In this document: positions 1-8,671 of the stretch, piece after piece
Position numbering within the stretch: position 1 is the stretch's first letter
How the letters are laid out: each line of letters opens with the position of its first letter
Source of the DNA: Cellvibrionaceae bacterium
GTDB taxonomy: Bacteria > Pseudomonadota > Gammaproteobacteria > Pseudomonadales > Cellvibrionaceae
Direction: 5' to 3'
DNA length: 64,000 nt
NCBI GenBank assembly: GCA_021151695.1
Contig: JAGKWU010000004.1
Coordinates: 248,001-312,000 of the forward strand
Notes under the pieces: model-generated
The model's database searches: none
Told to the model about the DNA's origin: nothing
The model's input: only the letters and a program-made list of their open reading frames with translations
Program-made: the position numbers and the translations under genes

Positions 1-972
1 TTTAAAAAGAGTTTCAGCAGAGGCACCATCAACCGGAAACCGTGCAGCCCCCAAAGCCACAGAAATATTTACCGGCTTATCGTTAATCGTTGTGATCTCT
101 GCCAGTGCTGACGCTATTTTTTTTGCAATGACAGAGAGCTGTTCCGGGTTCGTCACGTGCTTGATCCATAGAGCAAACTCATCGCTGCCAACACGGGCGA
201 CCACATCGCCCTCTGAAGTGAGCTGCACCAATTTTTCCGACACCTGCTTTAACAGCAGATCGCCGGTGGCGTTGTCATGTTGATTATTGATGCTTTTGAA
301 GTTATCAATATCGCAATAGATCAGCCCAGCTTCACCAGTGGCCGACATCAGTTGGTTTTCCAACAACTGCAAAAACTTCTGGCGATTGAATAAACCTGTC
401 AGTGAATCTCGCCCCACCAAATCCTGACCACGCTCCTCAGCTACACGTCGCTCGTCTATTTCAGTTTGCAGCTGGATATTCACGCGTTCCAAATCAAGCA
501 TACGCTGGTAACGCAGATCAGTATTAATCGCCTGGAGCGCTGCGGTTTTGCGCTGTAGCTCCTGGGTTTTTAAATTCAACTCAACAAACACAGCGACTTT
601 GGTTTGCACGACTTGGGGGATAATGGGTGCAAATAAATAATCAGCACCACCTTTCTGGTAACCCTTCATACGATTTAATTCATCACCGTAATAGGCGGTA
701 ATAAAAATAATGGGAACAGAAGCGGAGCGCGGGTGGGAGCGGATGGCATCGGCAGTTTCAAAGCCGTCCATACCCGGCATACTGACATCAAGCAGGATTA
801 CCGCAAAATCATGCTTGAGTATTTCACGCAACGCCTCCTCGCCAGACTGCACCATAAATACAGTGTAAAGCGCTTCTTCCTCCGGGCCACTCAGAATGCT
901 CGATAGCGCCAGAAGGGTTGAGGGGTCGTCATTTACGATGAGCACTTTCGCGTGTGGTGAAGAGTCAGCCAT
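1..972 (-). CDS. REC-GGDEF response regulator, C-terminus cut by window edge
   Basis: Signalling protein with an N-terminal receiver domain followed by a diguanylate cyclase (GGDEF) domain; 324 residues are visible and the gene runs off the left edge. The receiver (about residues 8-125) has the acidic pair D15-D16 and the phospho-acceptor D62 in LLDVSMPGMDG. The lysine that normally precedes the conserved proline is alanine (YLFAPI). A helical linker (about 130-180) leads to the cyclase domain, with DSLTGLFNR, the metal/substrate motif DIDNFKSIN and the signature GSDEF (residues 262-266) instead of GGDEF. The start is the ATG at 972 (MADSSPH). An EAL domain could follow beyond the edge. Whether it makes c-di-GMP cannot be told from sequence; the GSDEF variant leaves activity uncertain. 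Confidence 0.85.
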   Translation of the reverse strand, partial: MADSSPHAKVLIVNDDPSTLLALSSILSGPEEEALYTVFMVQSGEEALREILKHDFAVILLDVSMPGMDGFETADAIRSHPRSASVPIIFITAYYGDELNRMKGYQKGGADYLFAPIIPQVVQTKVAVFVELNLKTQELQRKTAALQAINTDLRYQRMLDLERVNIQLQTEIDERRVAEERGQDLVGRDSLTGLFNRQKFLQLLENQLMSATGEAGLIYCDIDNFKSINNQHDNATGDLLLKQVSEKLVQLTSEGDVVARVGSDEFALWIKHVTNPEQLSVIAKKIASALAEITTINDKPVNISVALGAARFPVDGASAETLFK

Positions 973-1119
973 GAATCAGTGCCTCAAAGGGATAGTCATC
1001 GGAACGGCAATAGTAAGCCAAATTATATGGGGATTTCCATGACAATATTTGTGCGTAAATTATCCCACTGATTTTTATAAGTAACGGCACAGCGAAACGC
1101 CTGTTTTGAAAAAATTCTG

Positions 1120-1150
1120 GCGCATTTTTTACTACCAATAAAAAATGCGC
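1120..1150 (-). terminator. 12-bp inverted repeat after the esterase gene
   Basis: A perfect 12-bp inverted repeat (GCGCATTTTTTA, 7-nt loop, TAAAAAATGCGC) lies 13 bases beyond the stop codon of the leftward esterase gene. The stem carries its own T-run and the leftward sequence continues T-rich, so it probably ends the dctA-esterase transcript. It sits between two leftward genes (the REC-GGDEF gene is next). Confidence 0.6.
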
Positions 1151-1162
1151 ACAACCGCTTCG

Positions 1163-2698
1163 CTATTGCGGCTCACCGCGATCCATTATCCAGGGCATGG
1201 CATACCAGAGATCACAGCGGTGATATTGCTCATAGTCCACAACCCCTTTTTCGCCGCTCCGTTGTGGACTCAATTCTATATATTGTTGCGTCTCGGCAAG
1301 GCTACTCCACAGCGGCAAGCCTTCGCCGTTAGGATTATTGTATTTGATAAAATTAGTCCAGTAACGAATCATTTGTTCGGATAAGCGTTTTTGTTCAGGT
1401 GTAAATTGCGCCGAACGAGGTTGCGCAGTGCCCGGCCACACATAAGGAATTTCTGCACTATGTGGGCTACCGAACTGAAAATTAAAATCAGTCACCGCAA
1501 AAGGTGCATTGGGATCGGCAAACTCGTAAAAGAAAACAGGTGATTGCGATGCAATATTTTTTGCCAATTGCATGCTGCTGCAACCACCAAGGCCGCGCAT
1601 GCCGCTGTCGGTAATCAACTCGCTAGTAATATAGGGGTAGGGATTTTTTTCTTGCGCATATAAATCGCCATAGCGCTTGAGGATTTTCTCCTTTTGCGAT
1701 GGCATCACCAATGTATTTAACCAGGCCTCAAATTTTTCGCGATCAACATGTTTAAAGGAGGGCCCGGCAATGCGGCCCTCCTCGCGATTAGCGCCGACCA
1801 ATACGGGAATCGGCCGCCATTTTTTCTGCGCAATTAAATCGTAGGCAGTTTCGGGTTCTGTCGTCGGCGCTGCAAAACCGCCTGCAGCGACAATCTCACT
1901 GGACGCTTTATCACGCAGGCATTGGACGTCATTGCAATTAAGTTTTTGTGCGAGTTCACGAGCGCGGTTGTGCGCTTGTTCAAGCGTATCTATATCGTGC
2001 AGGCAATCATCGCTGGAAATAATCGCGCTGCGAAACAATCCCTGCGCATCCGGTGATGTCATTAACGGACAAAGCACAGTGCCGCCCGCAGATTCCCCAC
2101 CCAGAGTTATTTTTCCGGGATCACCACCAAAGGCTCGCGCATTGCGCTTTGTCCACTCCAATGCAGCTTTTACATCCATCAACGCATAGTTTCCGACCTT
2201 GGAATTAACAGCATCCTTCGCAATCAATTCGCTATTCATAAAACCGAGGGCGCCCAGGCGGTAATTAATAGTAATGACAATAATATCGCCCTGCTTTGCT
2301 AACTCACTGCCATCTACATCGCTTGCAGATCCCGCGACGGCACCACCGCCGTGTACATAAAGATAAATTGCGCGCGAGGCTTTTGATTTTTGTGCAGGGC
2401 GATACAGGTTAAGGTAAAGGCAATCTTCATGCTCCACTCCCGTTGCCAAACCTTTTTGCGATTGCGGGCAACGAGTTGGTAACACAGAAGCATCGCGCAC
2501 CCCTTGCCATTTTTTCGGCTTTTGCGGCGGAGCCCAGCGCAGCTGTTGTACCGGCGGAGCGGCATAAGGCAAACCAAGAAATTGTTCTACATCTTGCCGC
2601 ACTGTGCCTTTAGCACTGCCGGTATCGAGTTTAATAACGCCGTCGGCAAAGCAGTGATTACTGATAATTGCCAATAACAAAAAACCAATGCGAATCAT
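1163..2698 (-). CDS. Secreted type-B carboxylesterase
   Basis: Alpha/beta-hydrolase of the carboxylesterase/cholinesterase family, 511 aa, a usual length. A Sec signal peptide spans about residues 1-18 (hydrophobic stretch ending CFA-DG), so the enzyme should act in the periplasm or outside. The oxyanion-hole motif HGGG follows YLY, the nucleophile is S203 in GESAGG, the acid is probably the Glu of REEGR and the histidine is in GSPHSAEIPYVW; all triad elements are present. The start codon overlaps the stop of the upstream dctA-like gene by 4 bases (ATGA), so the two are very likely translationally coupled. Substrate is unknown; the pairing with an organic-acid transporter suggests that it frees an acid which is then imported. 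Confidence 0.9.
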   Translation of the reverse strand: MIRIGFLLLAIISNHCFADGVIKLDTGSAKGTVRQDVEQFLGLPYAAPPVQQLRWAPPQKPKKWQGVRDASVLPTRCPQSQKGLATGVEHEDCLYLNLYRPAQKSKASRAIYLYVHGGGAVAGSASDVDGSELAKQGDIIVITINYRLGALGFMNSELIAKDAVNSKVGNYALMDVKAALEWTKRNARAFGGDPGKITLGGESAGGTVLCPLMTSPDAQGLFRSAIISSDDCLHDIDTLEQAHNRARELAQKLNCNDVQCLRDKASSEIVAAGGFAAPTTEPETAYDLIAQKKWRPIPVLVGANREEGRIAGPSFKHVDREKFEAWLNTLVMPSQKEKILKRYGDLYAQEKNPYPYITSELITDSGMRGLGGCSSMQLAKNIASQSPVFFYEFADPNAPFAVTDFNFQFGSPHSAEIPYVWPGTAQPRSAQFTPEQKRLSEQMIRYWTNFIKYNNPNGEGLPLWSSLAETQQYIELSPQRSGEKGVVDYEQYHRCDLWYAMPWIMDRGEPQ

Positions 2699-3972
2699 CG
2701 TGCAAGGGCCTCGCGAAATTGTTCACTGTCCAACGCTTTTTGCCAGCGGCACACCACTATGGTCGCCACAGCATTACCAATAAAGTTGGTGACCGCGCGA
2801 CATTCAGACATAAACCTGTCTACGCCCAAAATAATTGCAATGCCGGCGAGCGGAACACTGGGCACTATAGAAAGCGTGGCCGCCAATGTAATAAAACCCG
2901 AGCCGGTCACACCGGCCGCACCTTTGGATGAAAGCATGGCCACCGCGAGCAATAATAATTGCTGCTCAAGGCTCAATGGCGTATTGGTTGCCTGGGCGAT
3001 AAACAATGCTGCCAACGACATATAGATGTTGGTGCCATCGAGATTAAAGGAGTACCCCGTAGGCACCACCAGACCGACCACCGAGCGCTGGCAACCAGCC
3101 TTTTCCAATTTTTCCATTAAACTCGGCAAGGCGGACTCGGAAGACGATGTACCTATCACCAATAAAATTTCGCTTTTGATGTAAACCAATAAGCGCCAGA
3201 GTGAAAAACCACTAAACGCACAAACACTGCCCAGTACCAGCGCAATAAAAACAGCTGAGGTTGCGTAAAAAGTTCCCACCAGCGCCGCCAGGTTAATTAC
3301 CGACGCTATGCCGAATTTGCCGATAGTAAAAGCCATTGCACCAAAGGCACCTATGGGTGCAAGTTTCATCAGCACATCCACCACTTTAAAAACCACCTTG
3401 GCGATAGCGTTGAAAAATCCCAGCGCCGGCGCCGCTTTTTCGCCGACTAATGCAAAGCCAATCCCGAACAATATGGCCACTAACAACACTTGCAAAATAT
3501 TGCCATCCACAAATGCGCTGGCGAGTGAGTTGGGTACTATGCCAGTGATAAAGCCGACCACTGTCATATCGTGGGCTTTATCGACATAATCTTTCACCGC
3601 GTCGGCTTTGAGGCTGGCAGGATCGACATTCATACCTGCGCCCGGTTGAATCCAATTACCAATCACCAAACCTACCACTAACGCGAGGGTGGAAAAAAAC
3701 AGGAAGTAAGCGAAAGTCTTCACTGCAACTTTGCCCAGGCTTTGCAAACTGCCCATACCCGCAATGCCAGTCACTATGGTGAGAAAAATCACTGGCGGAA
3801 TCACCATCTTCACCAGCTTGATAAACACGTCGCCCAGCGGCTTCATAGCCACAGCCCATTCAGGTGAAAAATGTCCGAGGGCAACGCCAGCGACTATCGC
3901 GACTATGACTTGCATATAGAGATAGCTGCGCTTGGGTGAGGTCGCCACATCGGCTTGGGAGGAAAATGCCAT
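2695..3972 (-). CDS. dctA: Dicarboxylate/amino acid:cation symporter, DctA-like
   Basis: Inner-membrane secondary transporter of the DAACS family (C4-dicarboxylates or glutamate/aspartate with Na+ or H+), 425 aa, full length. Family hallmarks are the serine-rich hairpin GTSSSESALPSLMEKLE, the substrate motif GYSFNLDGTNIY and the second hairpin SSKGAAGVTGSGF, with about eight hydrophobic segments. First gene of a two-gene operon with the overlapping esterase. The spelling of the motifs is closer to DctA than to GltP, so C4-dicarboxylates are the favoured substrates, by inference. A sigma70-like promoter lies at 4009-4037. Confidence 0.88.
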   Translation of the reverse strand: MAFSSQADVATSPKRSYLYMQVIVAIVAGVALGHFSPEWAVAMKPLGDVFIKLVKMVIPPVIFLTIVTGIAGMGSLQSLGKVAVKTFAYFLFFSTLALVVGLVIGNWIQPGAGMNVDPASLKADAVKDYVDKAHDMTVVGFITGIVPNSLASAFVDGNILQVLLVAILFGIGFALVGEKAAPALGFFNAIAKVVFKVVDVLMKLAPIGAFGAMAFTIGKFGIASVINLAALVGTFYATSAVFIALVLGSVCAFSGFSLWRLLVYIKSEILLVIGTSSSESALPSLMEKLEKAGCQRSVVGLVVPTGYSFNLDGTNIYMSLAALFIAQATNTPLSLEQQLLLLAVAMLSSKGAAGVTGSGFITLAATLSIVPSVPLAGIAIILGVDRFMSECRAVTNFIGNAVATIVVCRWQKALDSEQFREALAR

Positions 3973-4008
3973 AGGGTTAATCCTTATTCATTATTAATAT
4001 GTCGGGCC

Positions 4009-4037
4009 ATTATCAGCAGGCCAATTCGAGCGAGCAA
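4009..4037 (-). promoter_or_regulatory. Candidate sigma70 promoter of dctA
   Basis: Reading leftward: TTGCTC, 17-base spacer, GATAAT, about 40 bases before the dctA start. The rest of the 275-base divergent gap to the GH30 gene is AT-rich, and I could not pick out a convincing promoter for the rightward GH30 gene. Confidence 0.45.
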
Positions 4038-4247
4038 TAACAGACTTGGCAATCCGTTAAGTAATCGATTGTAAAAAATGAGGGGCTTACCACTTAGACT
4101 CCATAAAACGTTAGCTTTTCATTCCTTTTTTTGCGTTCTGATAAAAACATTTTGCACATTGGCGTCTATTCGAACTCGGGAGCAATAAAAATCACCTAGA
4201 TTGTGGTGGCTTCATTTGCTAATAAAACCTGACAACAGAGGCTTACA

Positions 4248-5759
4248 ATGAACTTTACACGACGCGATTTCCTTTCCACACTCTCCACCGTCTCTACCCT
4301 TGGGGCCGCCAGCACCCTGCCACTTGCCCCCAAACTCCTCGCCGATAACACTACCTTGGCCAATACATCCAAACCAGGTGCAAGTTGGTTTAGCTCTGCG
4401 CCCGGCAGTTTTTGGCAAGAGCGCCCCAACCCGGCCTGCAGCCCCATCATAGATCGCAATATTTTTGCCTATGATTTTGAAATCCAGCCCGACAAGCCCC
4501 AGCAAACCATAGAGGGTTTTGGTGCGGCCTTTAGTGAAAAAGGTTGGGAGGCACTTAGCAAACTTGATCTGGCGCAGCAGAAAAAAATCCTGGAGTTATT
4601 GTTTGATAAACACAGCGGCGCCAATTTCAATCTCTGTCGCACCCCCATAGGTGCGAACGACTTTGCCCTCAAGTGGTACAGCTATGACGAAGCAGATGGT
4701 GATTTCGAGCTGAAAAAATTTTCCATCAAAAATGATTTGCAGACGCTGGTTCCCTTTATCAAATCAGCACAGGCGATTCGCAGCGATCTCAAACTTTGGG
4801 CCTCGCCCTGGAGCCCGCCAACCTGGATGAAGCGCAACAAACACTACGCCATGACACCCGCCTGGCCCGGCGGACTTGAGAACGGCATTAAACCAGAACA
4901 AGTTGGGCAGGAAGGCAACGACTACTTTATTCTCGACACCAACTATATTGCTGCCTATGCCAAATACTTTAGAAAATATGTGGAGTCCTACAAAGCCAAA
5001 GGTATCGACATTATTGCGGTAATGCCGCAGAACGAATTCAACTCCGCGCAGCCTTTCCCCAGTTGCTGCTGGACGCCCCAGGGTCTTGCACAATTTATTC
5101 CCGCGCTTGCAGAGGAAATGTCAGGGCTGAATGTCGAAGTGCTACTGGGCACACTCGAGCGCGGCAATATGGATTTGGTTCGCCAGGTACTCGGCGATCC
5201 ACGCTGCAAAAAGGTGATTAAAGGTGTTGGCATACAATGGGCCGGCAAAGGCACTTTGCCGTTTTTAAAACCCGCCTATCCCGATTTAAAAATCTGGGGT
5301 ACAGAGCAGGAATGCGGCAAGGGCACCAACGATTGGCACTACACCAAATATGCCTGGGGTTTGATCAAGCAGTACATCAAAAACGGCGCTTCTGTGTATC
5401 AATACTGGAACATGGTGTTAAGTAATGATGTGCGCAGCACCTGGGGCTGGCCGCAAAACTCGCTGGTTTCCATCGACACCGACAAAAAAACCTTCCGGCT
5501 GAATCCTGAGTATTACCTCATGCGTCACCTGAGCGCCTATGTGCAACCAGGTGCACAACACTTGCCCACCTCGAGTTTTACCGGCTATGAAAACCAGTTG
5601 GCTTTTAAAAACCCCGACGAGTCACTGGTGATTATGATCCAAAACGAGATGGCAGAAGAGCTGCTGGTCAAAGCCAAAATCGGCAACAAAATATTGCCCA
5701 TGGCGCTGCCGGCGGATTCGCTCAACACCTTGGTCATACCCAAAGCGGATTACGCGTAG
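4248..5759 (+). CDS. Exported glycoside hydrolase family 30
   Basis: 503-aa glycosidase of the GH30 (glucosylceramidase / endo-beta-1,6-glucanase) type. The N-terminus MNFTRRDFLS with a hydrophobic run to about residue 32 is a twin-arginine-type signal, so it is exported, possibly folded. FGAAFSEKGW marks the start of the (beta/alpha)8 barrel. The likely acid/base is E263 in MPQNEF and the nucleophile E353 in IWGTEQE; the position after the acid/base Glu is Phe where many family members have Pro. A short C-terminal beta domain follows, as usual in GH30. Single-gene unit: the divergent neighbour is dctA and a strong hairpin follows. Exact substrate (beta-1,6-glucan, beta-glucoside, other) cannot be read from the sequence. 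Confidence 0.88.
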   Translation: MNFTRRDFLSTLSTVSTLGAASTLPLAPKLLADNTTLANTSKPGASWFSSAPGSFWQERPNPACSPIIDRNIFAYDFEIQPDKPQQTIEGFGAAFSEKGWEALSKLDLAQQKKILELLFDKHSGANFNLCRTPIGANDFALKWYSYDEADGDFELKKFSIKNDLQTLVPFIKSAQAIRSDLKLWASPWSPPTWMKRNKHYAMTPAWPGGLENGIKPEQVGQEGNDYFILDTNYIAAYAKYFRKYVESYKAKGIDIIAVMPQNEFNSAQPFPSCCWTPQGLAQFIPALAEEMSGLNVEVLLGTLERGNMDLVRQVLGDPRCKKVIKGVGIQWAGKGTLPFLKPAYPDLKIWGTEQECGKGTNDWHYTKYAWGLIKQYIKNGASVYQYWNMVLSNDVRSTWGWPQNSLVSIDTDKKTFRLNPEYYLMRHLSAYVQPGAQHLPTSSFTGYENQLAFKNPDESLVIMIQNEMAEELLVKAKIGNKILPMALPADSLNTLVIPKADYA

Positions 5760-5767
5760 CTGGAAGA

Positions 5768-5802
5768 TCCGACCAAATTGCCCGGCAGGGCTTTTGGTCG
5801 GA
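5768..5802 (+). terminator. Hairpin terminator of the GH30 gene
   Basis: A perfect 10-bp stem (TCCGACCAAA with TTTGGTCGGA) encloses an inner GCCC/GGGC stem, starting 8 bases after the GH30 stop. No clean T-run follows, so termination may be partial. The stem covers an upstream in-frame TTG (5794) of the MOSC gene and argues against that start. Confidence 0.6.
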
Positions 5803-5868
5803 GCAAATTTCGGTGAGAATCTCTTACACCCTCATAACAACACTCTTCATAACAACAAAGGTATAGCC

Positions 5869-6393
5869 GTGGCAGAGTCGCTCCAGGAATTATTTAACAC
5901 CCTTCCCCAAACTGGTCGCGTGCGCTGGATAGGCCTGCGCCCGGAACGCAAAGCCCCCATTGTCTCGGTCATCTCGGTAGAGGCAATTGCAGGCAAAGGC
6001 TTAACGGGCGATAGATACAACAGTAAAAACGGCAAGCGCCAGGTCACTTTGATACAGGGTGAACACTTAACTGCTATGGCCTCATTGTTAGGACGCGACC
6101 AGCTCGAACCAGAACTATTGCGCCGCAACATTGTGGTTACGGGCATCAACCTGATTGCGCTCAAAGATAAACAATTCCGCATAGGCGGCGCATTGTTGGA
6201 GTACACCGGCCTTTGTCATCCCTGTTCAGCGATGGAAGCAACCTTTGGTCCGGGTGGCTACAACGCGGTGCGAGGGCATGGCGGCATTACTGCGCGCATT
6301 ATCGAAAGTGGCAACATTGCCTTGGGTGATTCAGTGGCGGCAGAGAGATTATTGCTGGTGGAAACAGCGAAGGAAGATTTGGAGCAGGCCTGA
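5869..6393 (+). CDS. MOSC domain protein
   Basis: 174-aa protein that is essentially a single MOSC domain (molybdenum cofactor sulfurase C-terminal-like fold), seen in proteins that bind Moco or handle sulfur. Visible features are GDRYNSKNGKRQVTLIQ near residue 45, NIVVTGINL in the middle, and the conserved cysteine signature GLCHPCSAME, the presumed sulfur-carrying site. I chose the GTG at 5869 because an AAAGG Shine-Dalgarno sequence lies just upstream; the in-frame TTG at 5794 lies inside the preceding terminator hairpin. Stand-alone MOSC proteins are generally uncharacterised, and the neighbours do not suggest a pathway. Confidence 0.85.
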   Translation: MAESLQELFNTLPQTGRVRWIGLRPERKAPIVSVISVEAIAGKGLTGDRYNSKNGKRQVTLIQGEHLTAMASLLGRDQLEPELLRRNIVVTGINLIALKDKQFRIGGALLEYTGLCHPCSAMEATFGPGGYNAVRGHGGITARIIESGNIALGDSVAAERLLLVETAKEDLEQA

Positions 6394-6402
6394 ACCTGCT
6401 CC
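6381..6402. terminator. Short inverted repeat between convergent genes
   Basis: GGAGCAGG, 6-nt loop, CCTGCTCC spans the MOSC stop codon and lies 18 bases from the end of the convergent outer-membrane-protein gene. It has no T-run, so it is only a possible shared terminator. Confidence 0.35.
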
Positions 6403-6419
6403 GCCATCAGAAAAACTAT

Positions 6420-6941
6420 TTAGAAGCGATAATCAACAGTGGCGCTAACAGAAGAGAAGCTGATGTTCTGATTATCAAATTCCTGGAACTTGTTGGGGTA
6501 GTAACTACCTTTACCATTTGCCAGAATTTTGTATTCCAGATTCAGGTTGAAGTAATCGTTGATGATAAAACCAACACCCGCACCATAAGAGAGGCCATTC
6601 AGGTTGTAATTACCTGCTTCGGTTTCCAGATCCAGATGGGTGTAACCAAGCAGCAAATAGGTTTTACCTACAGAGTTGGCGCTCTCGGTACGATAGTAAA
6701 CAGATTCGAAATTGCTGATCTTTTGCTTTTCGCTGGAGCTACCTACACGTATCTCACCACCGATATAAGCATTGTATTTGTAACCGCCGAAGAGCTCGAC
6801 GGGGGTAAATTCTGCAGAGTTGTAATCATTGCGAGTCTTGGAGGCACCACCACCCAGATAGAAACCGCTAAGGGAAGAGGTATCCGCATAAGCCAGGGAG
6901 GCAGCGGAAAGCGCGAGAGCAGCAACCAGAGTTTTTTTCAT
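6420..6941 (-). CDS. Small outer-membrane beta-barrel protein
   Basis: 173-aa protein with a clean Sec signal peptide (MKKTLVAALAL..., cleavage after SLAYA, about residue 19). The mature part alternates hydrophobic and polar residues in short strands separated by Gly/Asn turns (LGGGASKTRN, LFGGYKYNAYIGGE, LSYGAGVGF) and ends ATVDYRF, with the terminal aromatic residue recognised by the BAM machinery. This fits the eight-strand OmpA-transmembrane/porin-like superfamily. No periplasmic domain is present. The specific role is unknown; monocistronic with its own promoter. Confidence 0.85.
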   Translation of the reverse strand: MKKTLVAALALSAASLAYADTSSLSGFYLGGGASKTRNDYNSAEFTPVELFGGYKYNAYIGGEIRVGSSSEKQKISNFESVYYRTESANSVGKTYLLLGYTHLDLETEAGNYNLNGLSYGAGVGFIINDYFNLNLEYKILANGKGSYYPNKFQEFDNQNISFSSVSATVDYRF

Positions 6942-6983
6942 CGCTAAATATCCTTTACTGGAACTTTTTAATGTAATGGCTTG

Positions 6984-7013
6984 ATTCTACTCGTATAAAG
7001 ACAGGCATTTCAA
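6984..7013 (-). promoter_or_regulatory. Sigma70 promoter of the barrel-protein gene
   Basis: Leftward: TTGAAA, 18-base spacer, TAGAAT, followed about 40 bases later by AAAGGA and the ATG at 6941. A good match to consensus in the right place. Confidence 0.6.
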
Positions 7014-7069
7014 CCAAACAGCGCACAGCTGTACAGTTATAGACGTCACCGTCACATAATACAAACTTG

Positions 7070-7831
7070 TCAGAGCAACCCGTGAGCTCCCTCCCATACC
7101 AGTTTTACGCCAGCTAACAATAAGAGGCCGTAACTAACCACATAAAACGTACGATCAGACACCTTATTGTGCAGATAGACGCCCAGTTGCACCCCCAATG
7201 GCGCCAGCGGGAGCAACACTAAAGAGGTAACGAACGATTCCGTATTGATCTGCCCCAACCAGGCATAGGGGATCAGCTTGATAAAGTTGATGATCGAAAA
7301 GAAGAGCACCGTAGTACCCACCAACGTGGTTTTGGGCAAGTGCTGTGGTAGTAGATAAATCGCCACCGGCGGACCGCCAGCGTGGGCAATATAGCTGACA
7401 TAACCGGCAATTGAGCCCCAGAAACCTCCACGAATATGGCTGGCAGGCTGTTGTTTCATAGCCTCGAGAAAGTGCTTGCCCCACAGATAATGGCCAACAA
7501 AATAAATAGAGAGCAGGCCCACCAGCATGCGCACAAAGTCCGCATTGGTGATGGTGTACGTCATAGCGCCGGCTATTGTTCCCAACATAGCCCCCGGCAT
7601 CAGGATTTTAAGATTTTGTTTATCCCAGGTACCGCGAAAACTCCACAGACTCACAGCATCCATACCGCACAGAATCGGCAGCAATATAGCTGCCGCCAAA
7701 CGCGGGTCTATGGCCAAGCTCAGCAGCGGCACCGCAAGTGTACCCAAGCCACCACCAAAACCGCCCTTGGACATGCCCACCAAAATCACCACAGGCACGG
7801 CGAGCATATAAAACGAAAGATCACTGATCAT
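7070..7831 (-). CDS. TauE/SafE family membrane exporter
   Basis: Inner-membrane protein of about 253 aa with seven to eight hydrophobic segments and the glycine-rich family motif MSKGGFGGGLGTLAVPLLS near residue 20, plus HAGGPPVAIYLLP in the second half. Family members export sulfite, sulfoacetate or other organosulfur anions. The reading frame extends upstream to 7945, but this would add a hydrophilic tail overlapping the preceding gene; the ATG at 7831 gives a normal family length and lies 19 bases after the metallo-hydrolase stop. Co-transcription with that gene hints at sulfur chemistry, though the substrate is not shown. Confidence 0.8.
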   Translation of the reverse strand: MISDLSFYMLAVPVVILVGMSKGGFGGGLGTLAVPLLSLAIDPRLAAAILLPILCGMDAVSLWSFRGTWDKQNLKILMPGAMLGTIAGAMTYTITNADFVRMLVGLLSIYFVGHYLWGKHFLEAMKQQPASHIRGGFWGSIAGYVSYIAHAGGPPVAIYLLPQHLPKTTLVGTTVLFFSIINFIKLIPYAWLGQINTESFVTSLVLLPLAPLGVQLGVYLHNKVSDRTFYVVSYGLLLLAGVKLVWEGAHGLL

Positions 7832-7850
7832 AAACAACTGCCCAAGTCCC

Positions 7851-8498
7851 TCAACCAAACTTTTTATCAGCGACAAACGCGTTGCTGCGGCGCTCTTCAC
7901 CAAACGTCGACATGGGGCCGTGGCCGGGAATAAAGCGTACCTCATCTCCCAAGGGCCAAAGCTTGTTGCGGATGGAATTGACCAGATCCTCGTAATTGCC
8001 GCGCGGAAAATCGGTGCGACCTATGGAGCCGCGAAACAGTACATCACCTACCAACGCCAGTTGCGATTCGCGGTGATGGAAAATAATGTGGCCGGGGGTA
8101 TGACCCGGGCAATGATAAATCTCCAGTGTCACCTTGCCGAAAGTCACCGTTTCGCCCTCATCAAAATAGCGCGCGGGCACAAAAGGCTCGGCGCTACCAA
8201 ATCCCATCATCTGGGCTTGCTGGGGCAACATTTGCAGCCAGAAGAGGTCATCTTTATGAGGTCCCTCAATCGGCAGGCCAGTTGCGCTGGATAAGGCTAC
8301 TGCACCGCCAACGTGGTCGAGATGTCCGTGGGTTAGCAGGATTTTCACCAGCTTCACACCGCGCTGCGCTATGGCCTGCTGAATGCGCACTATGTCGCCG
8401 CCCGGGTCCACCACAGCGGCCTCAAGGGTTTCATCGCACCAGAGCAGGGAGCAATTTTGTTGGTAATGGGTAACAGGGATAATTTGATACTGCAACAC
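7851..8498 (-). CDS. Metallo-beta-lactamase-fold hydrolase, glyoxalase II-like
   Basis: 215-aa cytoplasmic hydrolase with the zinc-binding motif THGHLDH (about residues 56-62), then the downstream ligands H in HCPGHTPGH, D in LVGDVLF, and H in FIPGHGP. The short, single-domain form resembles YcbL-type glyoxalase II-like enzymes rather than full GloB, which has an extra substrate-binding domain. The start is a GTG preceded by AGGTGA. It heads a two-gene unit with the TauE exporter and diverges from psd. A thioester such as S-lactoylglutathione or a persulfide is a reasonable substrate, but this is inference. Confidence 0.85.
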   Translation of the reverse strand: MLQYQIIPVTHYQQNCSLLWCDETLEAAVVDPGGDIVRIQQAIAQRGVKLVKILLTHGHLDHVGGAVALSSATGLPIEGPHKDDLFWLQMLPQQAQMMGFGSAEPFVPARYFDEGETVTFGKVTLEIYHCPGHTPGHIIFHHRESQLALVGDVLFRGSIGRTDFPRGNYEDLVNSIRNKLWPLGDEVRFIPGHGPMSTFGEERRSNAFVADKKFG

Positions 8499-8671
8499 GG
8501 GTTCACCTGAGGTTTGTTTTATCCAAGCCGCTGATTTTGCAGGGGCCTGTGGTTTTGAGAGGGGTTTTTGATAAGATGCCGCATTTTACCTTGCGCCCGC
8601 GATAATAGCTTTCGCCGCCTTTCGGTTTACGAGCGGTTTACAAGCCCGGGCTTACCAATAGGCACAGCTTT

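Noticed and set aside
4030..4065. Possible sigma54 promoter for dctA (TTGCC...TTGCT, leftward)
   Set aside because: The -24 element lacks the required GG (reads GCC), while a sigma70-type pair with 17-base spacing is available nearby.
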